Source: Ariolimax columbianus
Taxonomy: Eukaryota > Mollusca > Gastropoda > Stylommatophora > Arionidae
Assembly: GCA_036924085.1 (NCBI GenBank)
Contig: JAVGWX010000009.1
Coordinates: 61,885,012 to 61,949,011 of the forward strand
DNA: 64,000 bases
Reading direction: 5' to 3'
The position numbers were made by a program, and so were the translations under genes. The notes beneath the pieces were generated by a model. That model was not told the DNA's origin, made no database searches, and saw only the letters and a list, made by a program, of their open reading frames with translations. Shown here in pieces: positions 10,916-22,167 of this stretch (its first letter is position 1; every line of letters begins with the position of its first letter).

Positions 10916-12955
10916 TTCTCACTTCATCTGGTTCTCACTTCATCTTGTTCTCACTTCATCTGGTTCTCACTTCATCTTGTTCTCACTTAATCTGGTTCTC
11001 ACTTCATCTGGTTCTCACTTCATCTTGTTCTCACTTCATCTGGTTCTCACTTCATCTTGTTCTCACTTAATCTGGTTCTCACTTCATCTGGTTCTCACTT
11101 CATCTGGTTCTCACTTCATCTTGTTCTCACTTCATCTGGTTCTCACTTCATCTTGTTCTCACTTCATCTGGTTCTCACTTCACTTCATCTTGTTCTCACT
11201 TCACTTCATCTGGTTCTCACTTCATCTTGTTCTCACTTCATCTTGTTCTCACTTCATCTGGTTCTCACTTCATCTTGTTCTCACTTCATCTGGTTCTCAC
11301 TTCATCTGGTTCTCACTTCATCTTGTTCTCACTTCATCTGGTTCTCACTTCATCTTGTTCTCACTTCATCTGGTTCTCACTTCATCTTGTTCTCACTTCA
11401 CTTCATCTGGTTCTCACTTCATCTTGTTCTCACTTCATCTTGTTCTCACTTCATCTTGTTCTCACTTCATCTTGTTCTCACTTCATCTTGTTCTCACTTC
11501 ATCTTGTTCTCACTTCATCTTGTTCTCACTTCATCTGGTTCTCACTTCATCTTGTTCTCACTTCACTTCATCTGGTTCTCACTTCATCTTGTTCTCACTT
11601 CATCTTGTTCTCACTTCATCTTGTTCTCACTTCATCTGGTTCTCACTTCATCTTGTTCTCACTTCACTTCATCTGGTTCTCACTTCATCTGGTTCTCACT
11701 TCATCTTGTTCTCACTTCATCTTGTTCTCACTTCATCTTGTTCTCACTTCATCTTGTTCTCACTTCATCTTGTTCTCACTTCATCTGGTTCTCACTTCAT
11801 CTTGTTCTCACTTCACTTCATCTGGTTCTCACTTCATCTTGTTCTCACTTCATCTTGTTCTCACTTCATCTTGTTCTCACTTCATCTGGTTCTCACTTCA
11901 TCTTGTTCTCACTTCACTTCATCTGGTTCTCACTTCATCTTGTTCTCACTTCATCTTGTTCTCACTTCATCTTGTTCTCACTTCATCTTGTTCTCACTTC
12001 ATCTGGTTCTCACTTCATCTTGTTCTCACTTCATCTTGTTCTCACTTCATCTTGTTCTCACTTCATCTTGTTCTCACTTCATCTTGTTCTCACTTCATCT
12101 TGTTCTCACTTCATCTTGTTCTCACTTCATCTTGTTCTCACTTCATCTTGTTCTCACTTCATCTTGTTCTCACTTCATCTTGTTCTCACTTCATCTGGTT
12201 CTCACTTCATCTTGTTCTCACTTCACTTCATCTGGTTCTCACTTCATCTTGTTCTCACTTCATCTTGTTCTCACTTCATCTTGTTCTCACTTCATCTGGT
12301 TCTCACTTCATCTTGTTCTCACTTCACTTCATCTGGTTCTCACTTCATCTTGTTCTCACTTCATCTTGTTCTCACTTCATCTTGTTCTCACTTCATCTTG
12401 TTCTCACTTCATCTTGTTCTCACTTCATCTGGTTCTCACTTCATCTTGTTCTCACTTCACTTCATCTGGTTCTCACTTCATCTGGTTCTCACTTCATCTT
12501 GTTCTCACTTCATCTGGTTCTCACTTCATCTTGTTCTCACTTCACTTCATCTGGTTCTCACTTCATCTGGTTCTCACTTCATCTTGTTCTCACTTCATCT
12601 GGTTCTCACTTCATCTTGTTCTCACTTCACTTCATCTGGTTCTCACTTCATCTTGTTCTCACTTCATCTTGTTCTCACTTCATCTTGTTCTCACTTCATC
12701 TTGTTCTCACTTCATCTTGTTCTCACTTCATCTTGTTCTCACTTCATCTTGTTCTCACTTCATCTGGTTCTCACTTCATCTTGTTCTCACTTCACTTCAT
12801 CTGGTTCTCACTTCATCTGGTTCTCACTTCATCTTGTTCTCACTTCATCTTGTTCTCACTTCATCTTGTTCTCACTTCATCTGGTTCTCACTTCATCTGG
12901 TTCTCACTTCATCTGGTTCTCACTTCATCTTTTTCTCACTTCATCTGGTTCTCGC
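10916..12955. repeat. 16-bp minisatellite, 2.0 kb, two unit types
   Basis: The unit is TCACTTCATCTTGTTC or TCACTTCATCTGGTTC, differing at one base. Scattered units carry an extra CTTCA (21 bp). All three forward frames stay open for over 600 codons because the unit lacks stops in any register, so the predicted repetitive proteins are artefacts. Blocks of units recur in the same order, for example starting near 11529, 11779 and 12189, which indicates higher-order duplication. Confidence 0.96.
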
Positions 12956-13490
12956 CATCTTTCAAGTCATTCATAATCTTCGTTAACCTCATATTTTCTT
13001 CTATTTTTGTTCATTTCTTCTTCCTTTTCCAACCAATCTTGATTCTTTTCTCTTCATAATGTTATTTTTGCTCCCGCTTGTTCAATTAACTGCTTCCATC
13101 CTTCTTGTTCTTTCTCTTTTCTATTTCTCAGCCGCCTTCTTCGTAACTTGTTTCTTTATCAACACCAAGTTAACGCTCCACACGTGTTTGATATTTATGT
13201 TCCAACATATTTCGTTTCTCTCTCTTCACACTTTTGTCATACTATGTATCCGTGTATTTACTCTGTTAATTACATCTTCATTATCTTCTTCGTTCTTCCT
13301 TTTTTTCCAGTCCTATTATTCTATGTTGCTAGTTGTTCAGTTTCTCTTTCTTATTTTTACAATCTGTCAGACTTTATCGTATATTCCCGCAAGAAAATGC
13401 AGTAACCTGCCAGTTATGAACTACCACAGCGCTTCTCTTGAGGTGATATGTATAACATAGATACACAATCGCTTCTTCTCTAAGTGGAAG
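12956..13490. other. Pyrimidine-rich stretch without a gene
   Basis: TTC/TTT-rich sequence continues after the array. A hydrophobic frame at 13059-13460 reflects T-richness, and I do not call it a gene. A (GTT)n/(GAT)n microsatellite lies at about 13498-13535. Confidence 0.45.
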
Positions 13491-13559
13491 ATAGGTGGTT
13501 GTTGTTGCTGTTGTTGTTGATGATGATGTTGTTGTATGCCAACGAAATTATGTTTACTT

Positions 13560-13750
13560 TTTGTGCGTTGTGTAAAGGGCGTTATGTGGCCGGTTGCACA
13601 TCGTTCCTCACATCGCGAGCATGCTAATGAAGGTTGTCCGGGGTCCCAAAGGCTGTTGCGCTGTGTTTTGCTTCATCTGCGTGTCGCTTACTACAAGGGG
13701 TATCACGTGGATCCCTAGCTAGTTAGCCAGACTGCCATGAAACATCTCTT
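13560..13750 (+). repeat. Interspersed repeat F, copy 1
   Basis: About 190 bp, ending GTTAGCCAGACTGCCATGAA, recur at 54240-54420 in the same orientation and partly at 58800-58920 inverted. Shared blocks include GAGC.TGCT.ATGAAGGT and the GTCGCT.A.TAC segment. The class is unknown, and no tRNA head or protein was recognised. Confidence 0.7.
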
Positions 13751-14379
13751 TGTCTAGAGAAAACTGAATGGACGTGAGGTGGTCCTGTTCAGTGTGTTCA
13801 CCTGACTAACATAGACAGTTCATTATGTTTTGCCTGTTAGCTATCCGATATCGCCGTTTATTTTCACCAAGCGATAAATGGGCAATTAACTTATATTTAA
13901 CTAACACAAGGTGGATAGATAGGACATTGATCATATCATATCATAAATGACTGAGCCATAATTCAACGAAGTATCTAACACGTTATCCTCGATGACAGAG
14001 TCAGCTTTGAGACTACCCTTTTTGTCCCGCCTTTTTGTGTGTACCAGGTCTCCATCTGTGTCTCTGTGCTTAACCAATAAATACCTGCATCGCAAGTGTG
14101 TGTGTGTGTGTATATATATATTTTGTTTACACACATACACACATCTGTTAACATACCCGTTCATGAATTGTTAACCATATTAACATACCAGCTCTCAAAT
14201 ATTGTTAAGCATGATAATATACCTTCCCCCGCTCATTCCACCCAGTTCCTTTACTCAAATATTGTTATGCTTGTTAACTTTGCCCTCAAGAGTATCATAG
14301 GGTAGAAGACTCGGACCTCGTGACATTGTACATCATCCAATCACAAAGACGAACGACTATTATGAGTTTGGATTAGCTG

Positions 14380-14797
14380 CCTGGGTTTGACAGAAAGTTG
14401 GAGAAACAATATCTCTAATATACTACAATCTGTATGACAAAGACAAAGAATAGCACCACTGCCCCACAGATAGCATGTCGTAAGAGGCGACTAACTGTGT
14501 AACATGGCATACCACCGGCCATGGTTAGATGGCTTGCTAATAGCAGCATAGATGTCGCCAAACAGTCTGCGTGTCTACTTTGCTCTAGTGTTTGAGTCTA
14601 TTAAGATGGACTCGTAGATCGGTTAACCACCCAACGCCGCACTTGTCCCAACGCAGTGGAGTAATAAGCTGCTCGAGCCTAGCCTGCTAAGCAGGAAATA
14701 CTCCTCCCGGCTACATCCAGCTCATGCCAGAGGTGGGAACTTTCACAGGGACATCTGTCCCATGTAGAAGTACCGGCCGACTAAGACTAACACTACT
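14380..14797 (+). mobile_element. SINE-H element, copy 1
   Basis: This copy shares about 350 bp with 17457-17803, 40199-40583 and, inverted, 40757-41003. Landmarks in order are AGCACCACTGCCCCACAGA, CATGTCGTAAGAGGCGACTA, GAGTCTATTAAGATGGACTC, CCTCCCGGCTACATCCAGCT and the end GACTAAGACTAA. The GTCGTAA.AGGCGACT core is, to my knowledge, common in molluscan SINEs. I cannot identify a clear tRNA head. Confidence 0.75.
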
Positions 14798-15744
14798 AAC
14801 TAACTGATCTGTTTATCTACCTATGCCGTTAGGCGACGTGGGGGAACTCGCATTGCCTTTCTTGGACCAATGTTATACGTTGGTCGTTGTAAACTTATCG
14901 TATATCCCCTTTTTTCATTCCAGCTGAAGCATAGGGTCACAACTACATTTGACGGCATGTAGAAATCCTATGCCAAGGCACTTTGCATCCTCTTGCAGTA
15001 GTAATTTCAGTAGTAATGTGTATAATTGTAACATGTCTGTTTCCTTATCCGTCCGCCCCAAATACAATACAGAAACGAGAGAGTGAATAAGTTGCTGACC
15101 CTGAGATCAGAAATAAACGACTGCCTGGCCTGTTTACCACTGTATACTACCAAACTCCTCTTTCTTCTTCTGTTTTTGCCCGGTTGTGTAAACTATCTCT
15201 GCGTCCGTTTGTTAGGCCTGATAAAACCTTTTCTTACATTCAGATAGGAAGGTTCATTCAAGTGCAGATAAATTCTGTGGGTGCTTTGTCGCACCCTCAG
15301 TAATTGTGTTTGTACGTCGGAGAACAAATGTAAGCGATATCTGGCACCCCCACGGGACTTTATGCTCTAGAGCTCTCTATCGGTTTGCTGTTCTTCTGTT
15401 TGCTTGCTGGATATTTTGTTCGCTAGATACTGACCTACCCGCTGGAGCGTTTTATTCAAATCTACACAAATAAGCGCTCTCTCTTTTGTCTCCAGATCTG
15501 GGTGTGTCCTGTGGAATCAAGTTCAGTTCCAAATAAACTGTTTCAGAGATTCCCTTAGGTCCGTGTTATAAACGTGTTTTACTGGGTAACATATGTCCGT
15601 TTCAGCTCCAGTAAGACCATGGCGCCATCACTACAGTTCTTCCTTAAAGGGGTCACATTTCGTTGCGGTGTTGTAGAAGAGAGTGCCTGCTTGTTTCTCT
15701 CGTTCGTCATGTTTTTATTAAATCTACGTCTGAAGTACAGATCT
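14798..15744. other. Stretch without a recognised gene
   Basis: A short frame crosses 15574-15782, but I see no conserved protein or repeat copy elsewhere in the window. Confidence 0.4.
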
Positions 15745-15915
15745 CTGGATTGCCGCGATTGAGAGTTCTCCAAGGCTCTCAAATAACTATGTGTTGAGGT
15801 TGATCTCCGTGGACCAGTGCTCAGTAGGCAGTTGTTGCTAAAGCATTTAGCAGTCTTGAAGGATATGTTCGGCTGTCTGTACTGCTTGTCCGCACGTACG
15901 CATGTGTGATGGGGT
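15745..15915 (-). pseudogene. LINE family E, 3'-end fragment, copy 1
   Basis: On the minus strand the decayed frame reads CGQAVQTAEHILQDC, then a stop, then LPTEHWSTEINL and LFESLGELSIAAI. This is the cysteine/histidine C-terminus of a jockey-superfamily LINE with stops in it. The same segment occurs at 16644-16910. It is a different lineage from the GAA-tailed copies. Confidence 0.7.
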
Positions 15916-15929
15916 CAACTTGGGGCCGA

Positions 15930-16145
15930 ATGTGCTGCAGGGAATGATCTAACAGCAGTCAACTCATAACTGGCTGCCTGCATCAGGGTCAAGGACCTAT
16001 AACCGACCAAGACTTTGTTCCAATTACACATGCCGGGCCAGGAAACAGAATGTAGCCATTCGGCGTTGCTAAGAGATTTGGGATTGAATAGGGAGGACAG
16101 ACAATGTCCCAAAAATAACGTGCTGAAATCAGATGTTTCAGGGAA
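15930..16145 (+). mobile_element. SINE-G, 5' part only
   Basis: The segment runs from GGGAATGATCTAACAGCAGTC through CTGCATCAGGGTCAAGG to GCTGAAATCAGATGTTTC. It aligns with the front of the copies at 16935-17299 and 36345-36660, but the tail half is missing. Confidence 0.6.
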
Positions 16146-16255
16146 AAGGCAACCTCGCTGTAAACTGCGACAAAAGTCCTTTCCAGGACGAACACATAAG
16201 AAGAACACAAATATCTACGCATGAAGCCCACTCTGCTAGATAAATGTTGCTGTGA

Positions 16256-16643
16256 ATCTTCTCCTTCTTCGTACGCTGTTCAGACGTCAAATTGAATTTG
16301 TTCGAAGAAAGCAGCTGTCATCCTGAGGCTGTCGACACTGCCATAGAGCTTGTCTAGTGTTGGCACTGGTGATGGCCACATGTGCTTTCTCTGGTCCTCG
16401 TATGTCGGGCAATTCTGCAGCAGATGTTCAGCGGTCATTTTCACTGTACCACAGGTGCATTCGTCAGTGGCACATATCTTCAGTTTACTGAATAGATTGT
16501 ACATCAGTCTATTGTAGCCTGTGCGGGGTCTGAAGACCGCCACCTGCTCTCTTCTTTTCAACTGGTAATAAGCATCATTTGTTGTGTAGCCAGTATGCTC
16601 TTTTTCCCATTTGACCATGTTTCTGGCCCAAATCGTTGTGATA
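16256..16643 (-). pseudogene. Jockey-like LINE, 5'-truncated copy inside LINE-E remnant
   Basis: About 115 codons of the C-terminus remain on the minus strand, from MVKWEKEHTGYTTNDAYYQL to FFEQIQFDV. They include CTCGTVKMTAEHLLQNC. This copy is more diverged than the others. The last residues differ (IQFDV instead of IMVTV), a variant close to the one at 4990-5216 (KIDV). The TTC-rich tail is short. A possible duplication, GCTGTGA, lies at 16249-16255 and 16644-16650. Confidence 0.85.
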
Positions 16644-16910
16644 GCTGTGATTGAGAGTTCTCTGAAGCTTCCCAAATAACTGTGTGTGGAGGTCATCTCC
16701 GTGGGCCAGGGCTCAGTACGCAGTTGCCTTAGTATAGACCATTCTTGCAGGATACGTCTGCCTGTCTGTGATGATTGTCCGCACCTACGCGTGTGTCATA
16801 ACACTTTTAATCTGTGTAAGTGGTCATTCAATCTGGTCTGCCCCGTTCTCACGCGGAACAGGATCACGTGCGCTTCTCGGTCATGACAGTGAGCATCAGA
16901 GTGGTTAGAG
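16644..16910 (-). pseudogene. LINE family E, 3'-end fragment, copy 2
   Basis: On the minus strand the order is ILFRVRTGQTRLNDHLHRL, then a stop, then CGQSSQTGRRILQEW, LRTEPWPTEMTSTHSYLG and SFRELSITAI. The RVRTGQ.RLN.H motif followed by a cysteine block is the usual C-terminal end of jockey-like LINEs. The histidine of the E.H motif is lost in this copy. It is longer upstream than the copy at 15.75 kb. Confidence 0.75.
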
Positions 16911-16934
16911 CGATTTCTTCTCCTGGCAAACTAA

Positions 16935-17299
16935 TCAGCGTCAAGACGCTGAGCAGTGCATGATCTGCAGTGGTCAGCAATCCATAACTGACTGCTAGCG
17001 TCAGGGCCAGCGAACCAGAGCTGCCAAGACCCTTCTACACCTCCACGCGGTGATTCTGGATAACATGCTGCAGCAGGGCAGACTGGCTAAGGAGAAGGGA
17101 TCGAAGAGGGAATGCTAACCCGGAACTCAAAAAATGCTTGCTGAAGTCGGATGTGTTGGATCGAAAGGTGCAAATATCGCAGTCAAGCTGTAAACTACGA
17201 CACAAGGCATTCCTTTCTCTGGACTAGTTTCTGCTACTTAAGCCTTTTCAGGGTTTGGTAGCGGGAGATTGAGAACGAAGAAGAAGAAGAAGAAGAAAT
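16935..17299 (+). mobile_element. SINE-G, near full-length copy
   Basis: The front half (GCGTCAGGGCCAGCGAACCAG) joins the tail half found in other copies (AAGTCGGATGTGTTGGATCG to GGTAGCGGGAGATTGAGAACG). The tail is (GAA)n at 17277-17296. The ending ACGAAGAAGAAG is the same as the end of the jockey elements here. Confidence 0.8.
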
Positions 17300-17456
17300 A
17301 CTTGATCTCGAGATACTCCTGTCTACCCAGCTATAAACTGGTACTTGACACTGTGTTACAGAAAGCCCGGCATCAAAGAGCTAGCATTAGCTGAGAATTA
17401 GTACTAACGAACTGGTCGAGCATCAATCAGTATTTATTTGCCATACTCCTGAGTGA

Positions 17457-17803
17457 TCCGCCTGGGTCTTTGTGTATCATAAAGTCAAGAATATCGCCAC
17501 TCCCCCACAGAGAGCATGTCGTAAGAGGCGACTAACTGTATGACATGGCATAAGACCGAACATGGGTAGGTGGTTTATTAAGAGCAGCATAGATGGAACC
17601 TAACAGGCTGCGGGTCTACCTTGCGCTAGTGTCCCAGTCCTTTAAGATTGACTCGCACATGCCCCTACACAGAGGAGTAATACGCTGCTGGAGCCCAAAC
17701 CGCTATCAGGAAATCCTTCTCTCGGCTACACTCACGCAAACGCTGGAACTTGCACAGGAGCATCGGCCCTATAGAAGAACAAGTCGATTAAGACTAAGAC
17801 CTG
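17457..17803 (+). mobile_element. SINE-H element, copy 2
   Basis: It begins CGCCTGGGTCTTTGTGTATC, carries the core CATGTCGTAAGAGGCGACTA at about 17515-17534, and ends GATTAAGACTAAGACC. A short internal deletion relative to copies 1 and 3 removes the segment around CGGTTAACCACCC. Confidence 0.75.
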
Positions 17804-17924
17804 CCAAGTACAGTAAAGTATCCCATAGCATTACTGTCGTAGGGGTGTGAGGTGTTCGCGGTCTCGCATTTCAAAGGCTCGGCTATATGAGGGCGGTAGC
17901 CATCTCCTCTCCCTCGCCGCTTTT

Positions 17925-18045
17925 ACTTCCCAGACTGAACCGGTACCCATTTAAGGCTGGGTCGACCCGGGAGCCATTGCGGTCTGAAAAAAACATTACC
18001 GCCTCAACTGGGGAATGAACCCAGGACCACTCAGATGCCAAATAG
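17925..18045 (-). mobile_element. Possible tRNA-related SINE fragment
   Basis: On the minus strand GGTCCTGGGTTCATTCCCC resembles a B box. The adjoining sequence with GGTCGACCCGGGAGCC resembles a repeat I associate with mollusc genomes. A box and limits are unclear and there is no second copy here. Confidence 0.3.
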
Positions 18046-18741
18046 TTGCACGAATTTGAAATCAGTGCTCACTAGCCTATCACCAATGGTAACTTATCCA
18101 AATCTAAATACAACATGTTTCCATTTGTGTTCCATGTACACAGCACCCCCTCCCCCACCCCGCCCCCCCCTCACGCTCCTCGCTCCCCCTCTCACCCTCC
18201 CCTCAAATATCACATAATCGCTACCATACACATGTAATCCAAGACGCTTCGGAGGGGAAGTAATTTATAACCTGTTCATTGGACGACGACTGCAGAGGCA
18301 AACGACGTATATTCCAAAGTCCTGTATATCACTCCGGGTGGACCTCAGCAGTGGGAGTTAGCGATGTAGTGATAGTTTTATTTTCTTCTAATTCTTTAAG
18401 CAGGGTGGCTCTTACACAAGGGTAAGTCAGTATGTAGGTCACAAAATTATGTGGAATAGCTGAGAAATGTAGCTAGTAGTTTCTAAAGGTGTTATTAGGT
18501 GGCAACAACATACAGCTTTGTGATGTACTGTAGGTGGCAAACGCTAGGTGCAACATCCACGTGCTCTTGGATGCAAAATACCGCCGTGCTGACAGAGTGT
18601 ACAATCAAAGAACGGAATACTAGTATGCGTATTGGTGGCAAAAGGGCTATCTGTATAGAAAATTAATAAGTATATGCTTCCTGTCTGGGGTGAGAAATGT
18701 GTGTCGTTTAAAGCGATGCATACTTGGGTAAATATATTTTC
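18046..18741. other. Stretch without a recognised gene; C-rich tract 18143-18205
   Basis: A CCCCTCCC-type low-complexity tract is present. No coding evidence was seen. Confidence 0.4.
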
Positions 18742-18989
18742 GGGGGACGGCGTGGGCTAGTGGTTAAGTGGCACGGCTCACAAACCGAAGGTGCTGGGTT
18801 CGACCCCCATCACAGCACCAGCCGTTACCCCGGAGAAGCAAACCCTTAGAAAATGCAGAAGAAAGCACTCTTACATGAAATGCACGCTGAAGTCGGAAGC
18901 AATGGGCCGACAGGCGCAAAATAAAAACGACAGTGCTATGCCTTTGGGAGTAAGGAATGCAAATGCGAATGCAAAAAAAAATGTATTTT
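18742..18989 (+). mobile_element. tRNA-derived SINE, family A, copy 3, with target-site duplication
   Basis: The full head starts GGGGGACGGCGTGGGCTAGT, the B box reads GGGTTCGACCCCC, and the tail is A-rich. Flanks are aaatatattttc (18730-18741) and aaatacattttc (18990-19001), 11 of 12 identical. Several body substitutions suggest it is older than copy 2. Confidence 0.9.
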
Positions 18990-19001
18990 AAATACATTTT
19001 C

Positions 19002-20689
19002 TCAAGGACGCACATAAATGGGTGATTGAGCCCACTTGGTCGTCCTGTTCAGATTACAACAGAAGCTTTTGCGCGAGATTGTTCCAGCTTACAGATCAGT
19101 AACGACAGACAGTGTAGACGTTGCAATAGGATGTTCGCATGATCACACCTTGCTGGGATTAGGTGTTCACTTAGTTTAGCTTACAGCATAATCCAATATT
19201 GGAGGGAAACGGTACGCGAATGGCGAAGAGGTTGAACGTGAAGTGAAAAATGTGGTTGACAGCAGACCAAAGACTTATATGCCGCATGTTTCGACGCACT
19301 GACAAAGCGATAGGATACGCGTTTCAATGTTGATGGAAATTATGTTGAGAAATAAGGTAGACGAAAGTGCAATAATGAATGGTTTTTAAGTTCGCATCTC
19401 ATTTTGGTTTTTTTAATAGTCGTTTGTCCCGCATGTTTCAAGCCATCCCTGGTTTCAAAGAACTGAGACCAGAGTGATTGCATCCTGGATTACCTCCAGT
19501 TGTCTTGGCTTATGTTTCGCCGCTGGTCCAAGGTAGTTCGGGACCAGTTATTGAGGATGATGACCAGCGCAGTAACTTCCTAGCCATAACCCAAATACAG
19601 CGCAGGTTGCATCATCAAGGCGCTCGGCAACTAAGTAACATTATAAATGGTACCATACACAATCTTCATTAGTCGCATTTAACGATCTGCAGGTTCCATT
19701 GCGGTGCTATTCCTTTCCCGTCAGACACTACCCGTCTGATATAAACTCATCACCATCTTCATATTTTGTCGGTCACTTCAGATGTCGGAGTATAGATCCA
19801 ATACCGTTTGATTTACCCTAACCAACGTTTAGGGAAGCTGAATCCATTTATTGCAGTGTAACTTCAGTAGCAATGATGAAGTTGCTAGCCCTATTCACAA
19901 TCTTCCCTAGTCACCTTTTGCGACTTCCGGAAGAAAAATATAAGCACATAATGCCAACCGATTTAGCAGTGCACATTAATACACATACCACATAATCTCT
20001 AACATGCAAACATGCAATTCAAGGCTTGTTTAACTAGTATTCAAAACGAGATGGTAATCAAAAAAACATTGCCAGCTAGCAATAATACGGTTTTTATGTA
20101 TTATGTTTAAGTAAAGATACGATCTCTCCTAGCCATAACTGAGATCGTGGGTTCCAGACAAAACACAGCTACATGCGTGCACTCGAGTTTCAACAATGAA
20201 AGCGGAAGGCAGAACAATCCCTCAAATTACGCGGCTTCGTCGCCGGTTTTGGGAACAAATTGCAAATGGGCGCTTTGACAGGAATTTGAAAATGTCAGTT
20301 CCCAGAATAAGAAGGGTAACACGATCTGGTCATGCCGGAACGTGGTTGTCGCTGCGCGAGTGTAGCGCGCGCTGTTTGTTTGGAATTGATTGTTACATTA
20401 TCCGAGATCACTGGGCCTCCTTCCTGCAGCGCGCCGAGTTGAGTGAGCCATGACTTTGCCCATGTTGGTAAGGTGATCCGCGGGCGTCAACTCGGGGACT
20501 TGCACACGCCGACGCTTGTACTGGCTAAAAGCCTTATGCGTGCACTATAGACTTATGGGTATCAATGAAGGATCTAGACACAATGTCCCCATATGAAATA
20601 TAGGGAATACGAGCGCCAACATCACATTTTCCCGGGGATTATATGAACTCTTATGTATAATTGTGTGTTTGTTAAGTTCTGTAAGATGT
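19002..20689. other. Long stretch without a recognised gene
   Basis: A frame at 20196-20453 could encode 85 residues rich in arginine, but I recognise no family and no copy elsewhere. CCTAGTCACCTTTTGCGACTTCC near 19910 again resembles the inverted SINE-H core. Confidence 0.35.
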
Positions 20690-22084
20690 CTATATCTTAC
20701 TCTTCTTCGTACATCGTTAATCCTCAGACAAACGGTTGTGGTTTACGAAGGGCACTCTTGTTTGTTAGGCTGTTTTATCTCTGTACAAATGTTGTTTTCT
20801 GAGGCCAGTATTGTTGTATGTCTTCATGTGCAGCTTCGTAGGATGTGTTCCACGGTCATGGTATGCTTCCCACATGGACACTGTGATCTGTTCCACGGTC
20901 ATGGTATGCTCCCCACATGGACACTGTGATCTGTTCCACGGTCATGGTATGCTCCCCACATGGACACTGTGATCTGTTCCACGGTCATGGTATGCTCCCC
21001 ACATGGACACTGTGATCTGTCCCAATGCAATCCTCATTTTGTTGTAAAGATGGCCCTTGAGTCAATTATACCCAGTTCTCAGTCTGAAGGCGATTGTTTA
21101 TCCTTCTCTAGTTTGAATCATAGTAGACGTCTTCTTTTCAGATGTCAGGGTGTTGATTGGTCATTGTACCCTGCAGTTGACTTTAATCATGGTCTTTGCC
21201 TCATTATACGTAATGCTCACGTCTGTTTGTGGGAATACTCTTCCACACTTTGCTAGTCTGTCAGCCGCCTCATTACCTTCAACATTGCAGTGTAAGGGTA
21301 TCATCTGCTTGATCAACTGTGTATGTTCTACTGAGCGCTTTTGCCGGAGGTACTACTCAAGATCTTAATCTTTATGCTTATAATACTGAGAAGACATCAG
21401 TCAGAAATAATGTTGCATTTGTTGGTTGTCTTCATCTTGGATTACAAGCTCTGTGGTAGTCTTCGGTGCCTCTGCTTCCGCACGGAAATTATTGGAGTAT
21501 GTTCCCAAGTTTTTCTAATCCGTTCCTTAATCTGTAATATGCCCCTACATCTCCATCGGATGTGGCTACAGATGGAACAGCTAATGAAGATTAGCTGTGC
21601 CATCTGTATATAAATGTATCCGTTTTTGGCCTCAGATGATTTTCCTTTCTAAATCTGTGGGAGTTCCTTTCTTTTATATTTCTTCTACCATCTCAGGGAA
21701 TTTTGCTTTCTTCCTTGGTGGAATTTGGGATGTTTGTATTAGTTCGCTATTTTTGGGGGGAAGATATTTGTTGTTTCTGTGGACCATGATGCTTTTCCGT
21801 ATTCTAGAACTAGTTGCACATAAGCTATGGTCACTTTATTTAAAGGAGTGTGTCACCTCCTCATGTTGAGCCCGCAATATCTTATTATATCCATTCTGTT
21901 CTCAGCTTTGTTGGTTGCTTTTTGGATCTGGTTTTTCAATGTCAGTCTTGAGTCTATTGTTATCCTAGATGAGTTGGAATTAGTGTCTAGGGAGAGTGTC
22001 TGCCTTTTTACTTTTTGAATAACTTATTGTGGATTAGGGGATAGAGAGACGATTGTGTACATGGTTTTGGTTTCGTTGATGGCG

Positions 22085-22085
<1 letters not shown>
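20690..22085 (-). pseudogene. Degenerate jockey-superfamily LINE, RT C-terminus to RNase H
   Basis: On the minus strand successive broken frames give the expected order. First come [10 protein letters not shown] and TLKNQIQKATNKAENRMDII, then QLVLEYGKASW (RT thumb region, near 21780-22080). Next is FPEMVEEI-like linker, YTDGTA and YSNNFRAEAEA (RNase H start, near 21430-21590), and HCNVEGNEAADRLAKCG (near 21240-21300). Last is the CPCGKHTMTVEHILRSC motif near 20830-20880. Many stops and frameshifts make it an old copy, and it is a different lineage from the GAA-tailed family. A (TA)n tract cuts it at 22086. A 43-bp segment covering the cysteine motif is amplified four-fold at 20846-21018. Confidence 0.85.
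20846..21018. repeat. 43-bp tandem repeat inside the LINE pseudogene, 4 copies
   Basis: TGTTCCACGGTCATGGTATG recurs at about 20847, 20890, 20933 and 20976. The unit is part of the ancestral coding sequence (the CPCG/EH motif on the minus strand). A new minisatellite has therefore grown out of a dead gene. Confidence 0.9.

Positions 22086-22165
<80 letters not shown>
22086..22165. repeat. (TA)n microsatellite, about 80 bp
   Basis: Uninterrupted TA dinucleotides. Confidence 0.97.

Positions 22166-22167
<2 letters not shown>

Noticed and set aside
10764..13059. Three overlapping plus-strand frames of 610-740 codons rich in HFILFSLHLVLTSS
   Set aside because: They are translations of a 16-bp repeat in all three registers. 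A unit without stops gives long frames everywhere, and no non-repetitive domain or start context is present.
20196..20453. Basic 85-codon plus frame as a small gene
   Set aside because: Length is within chance expectation, and there is no recognisable domain, copy or splice context.
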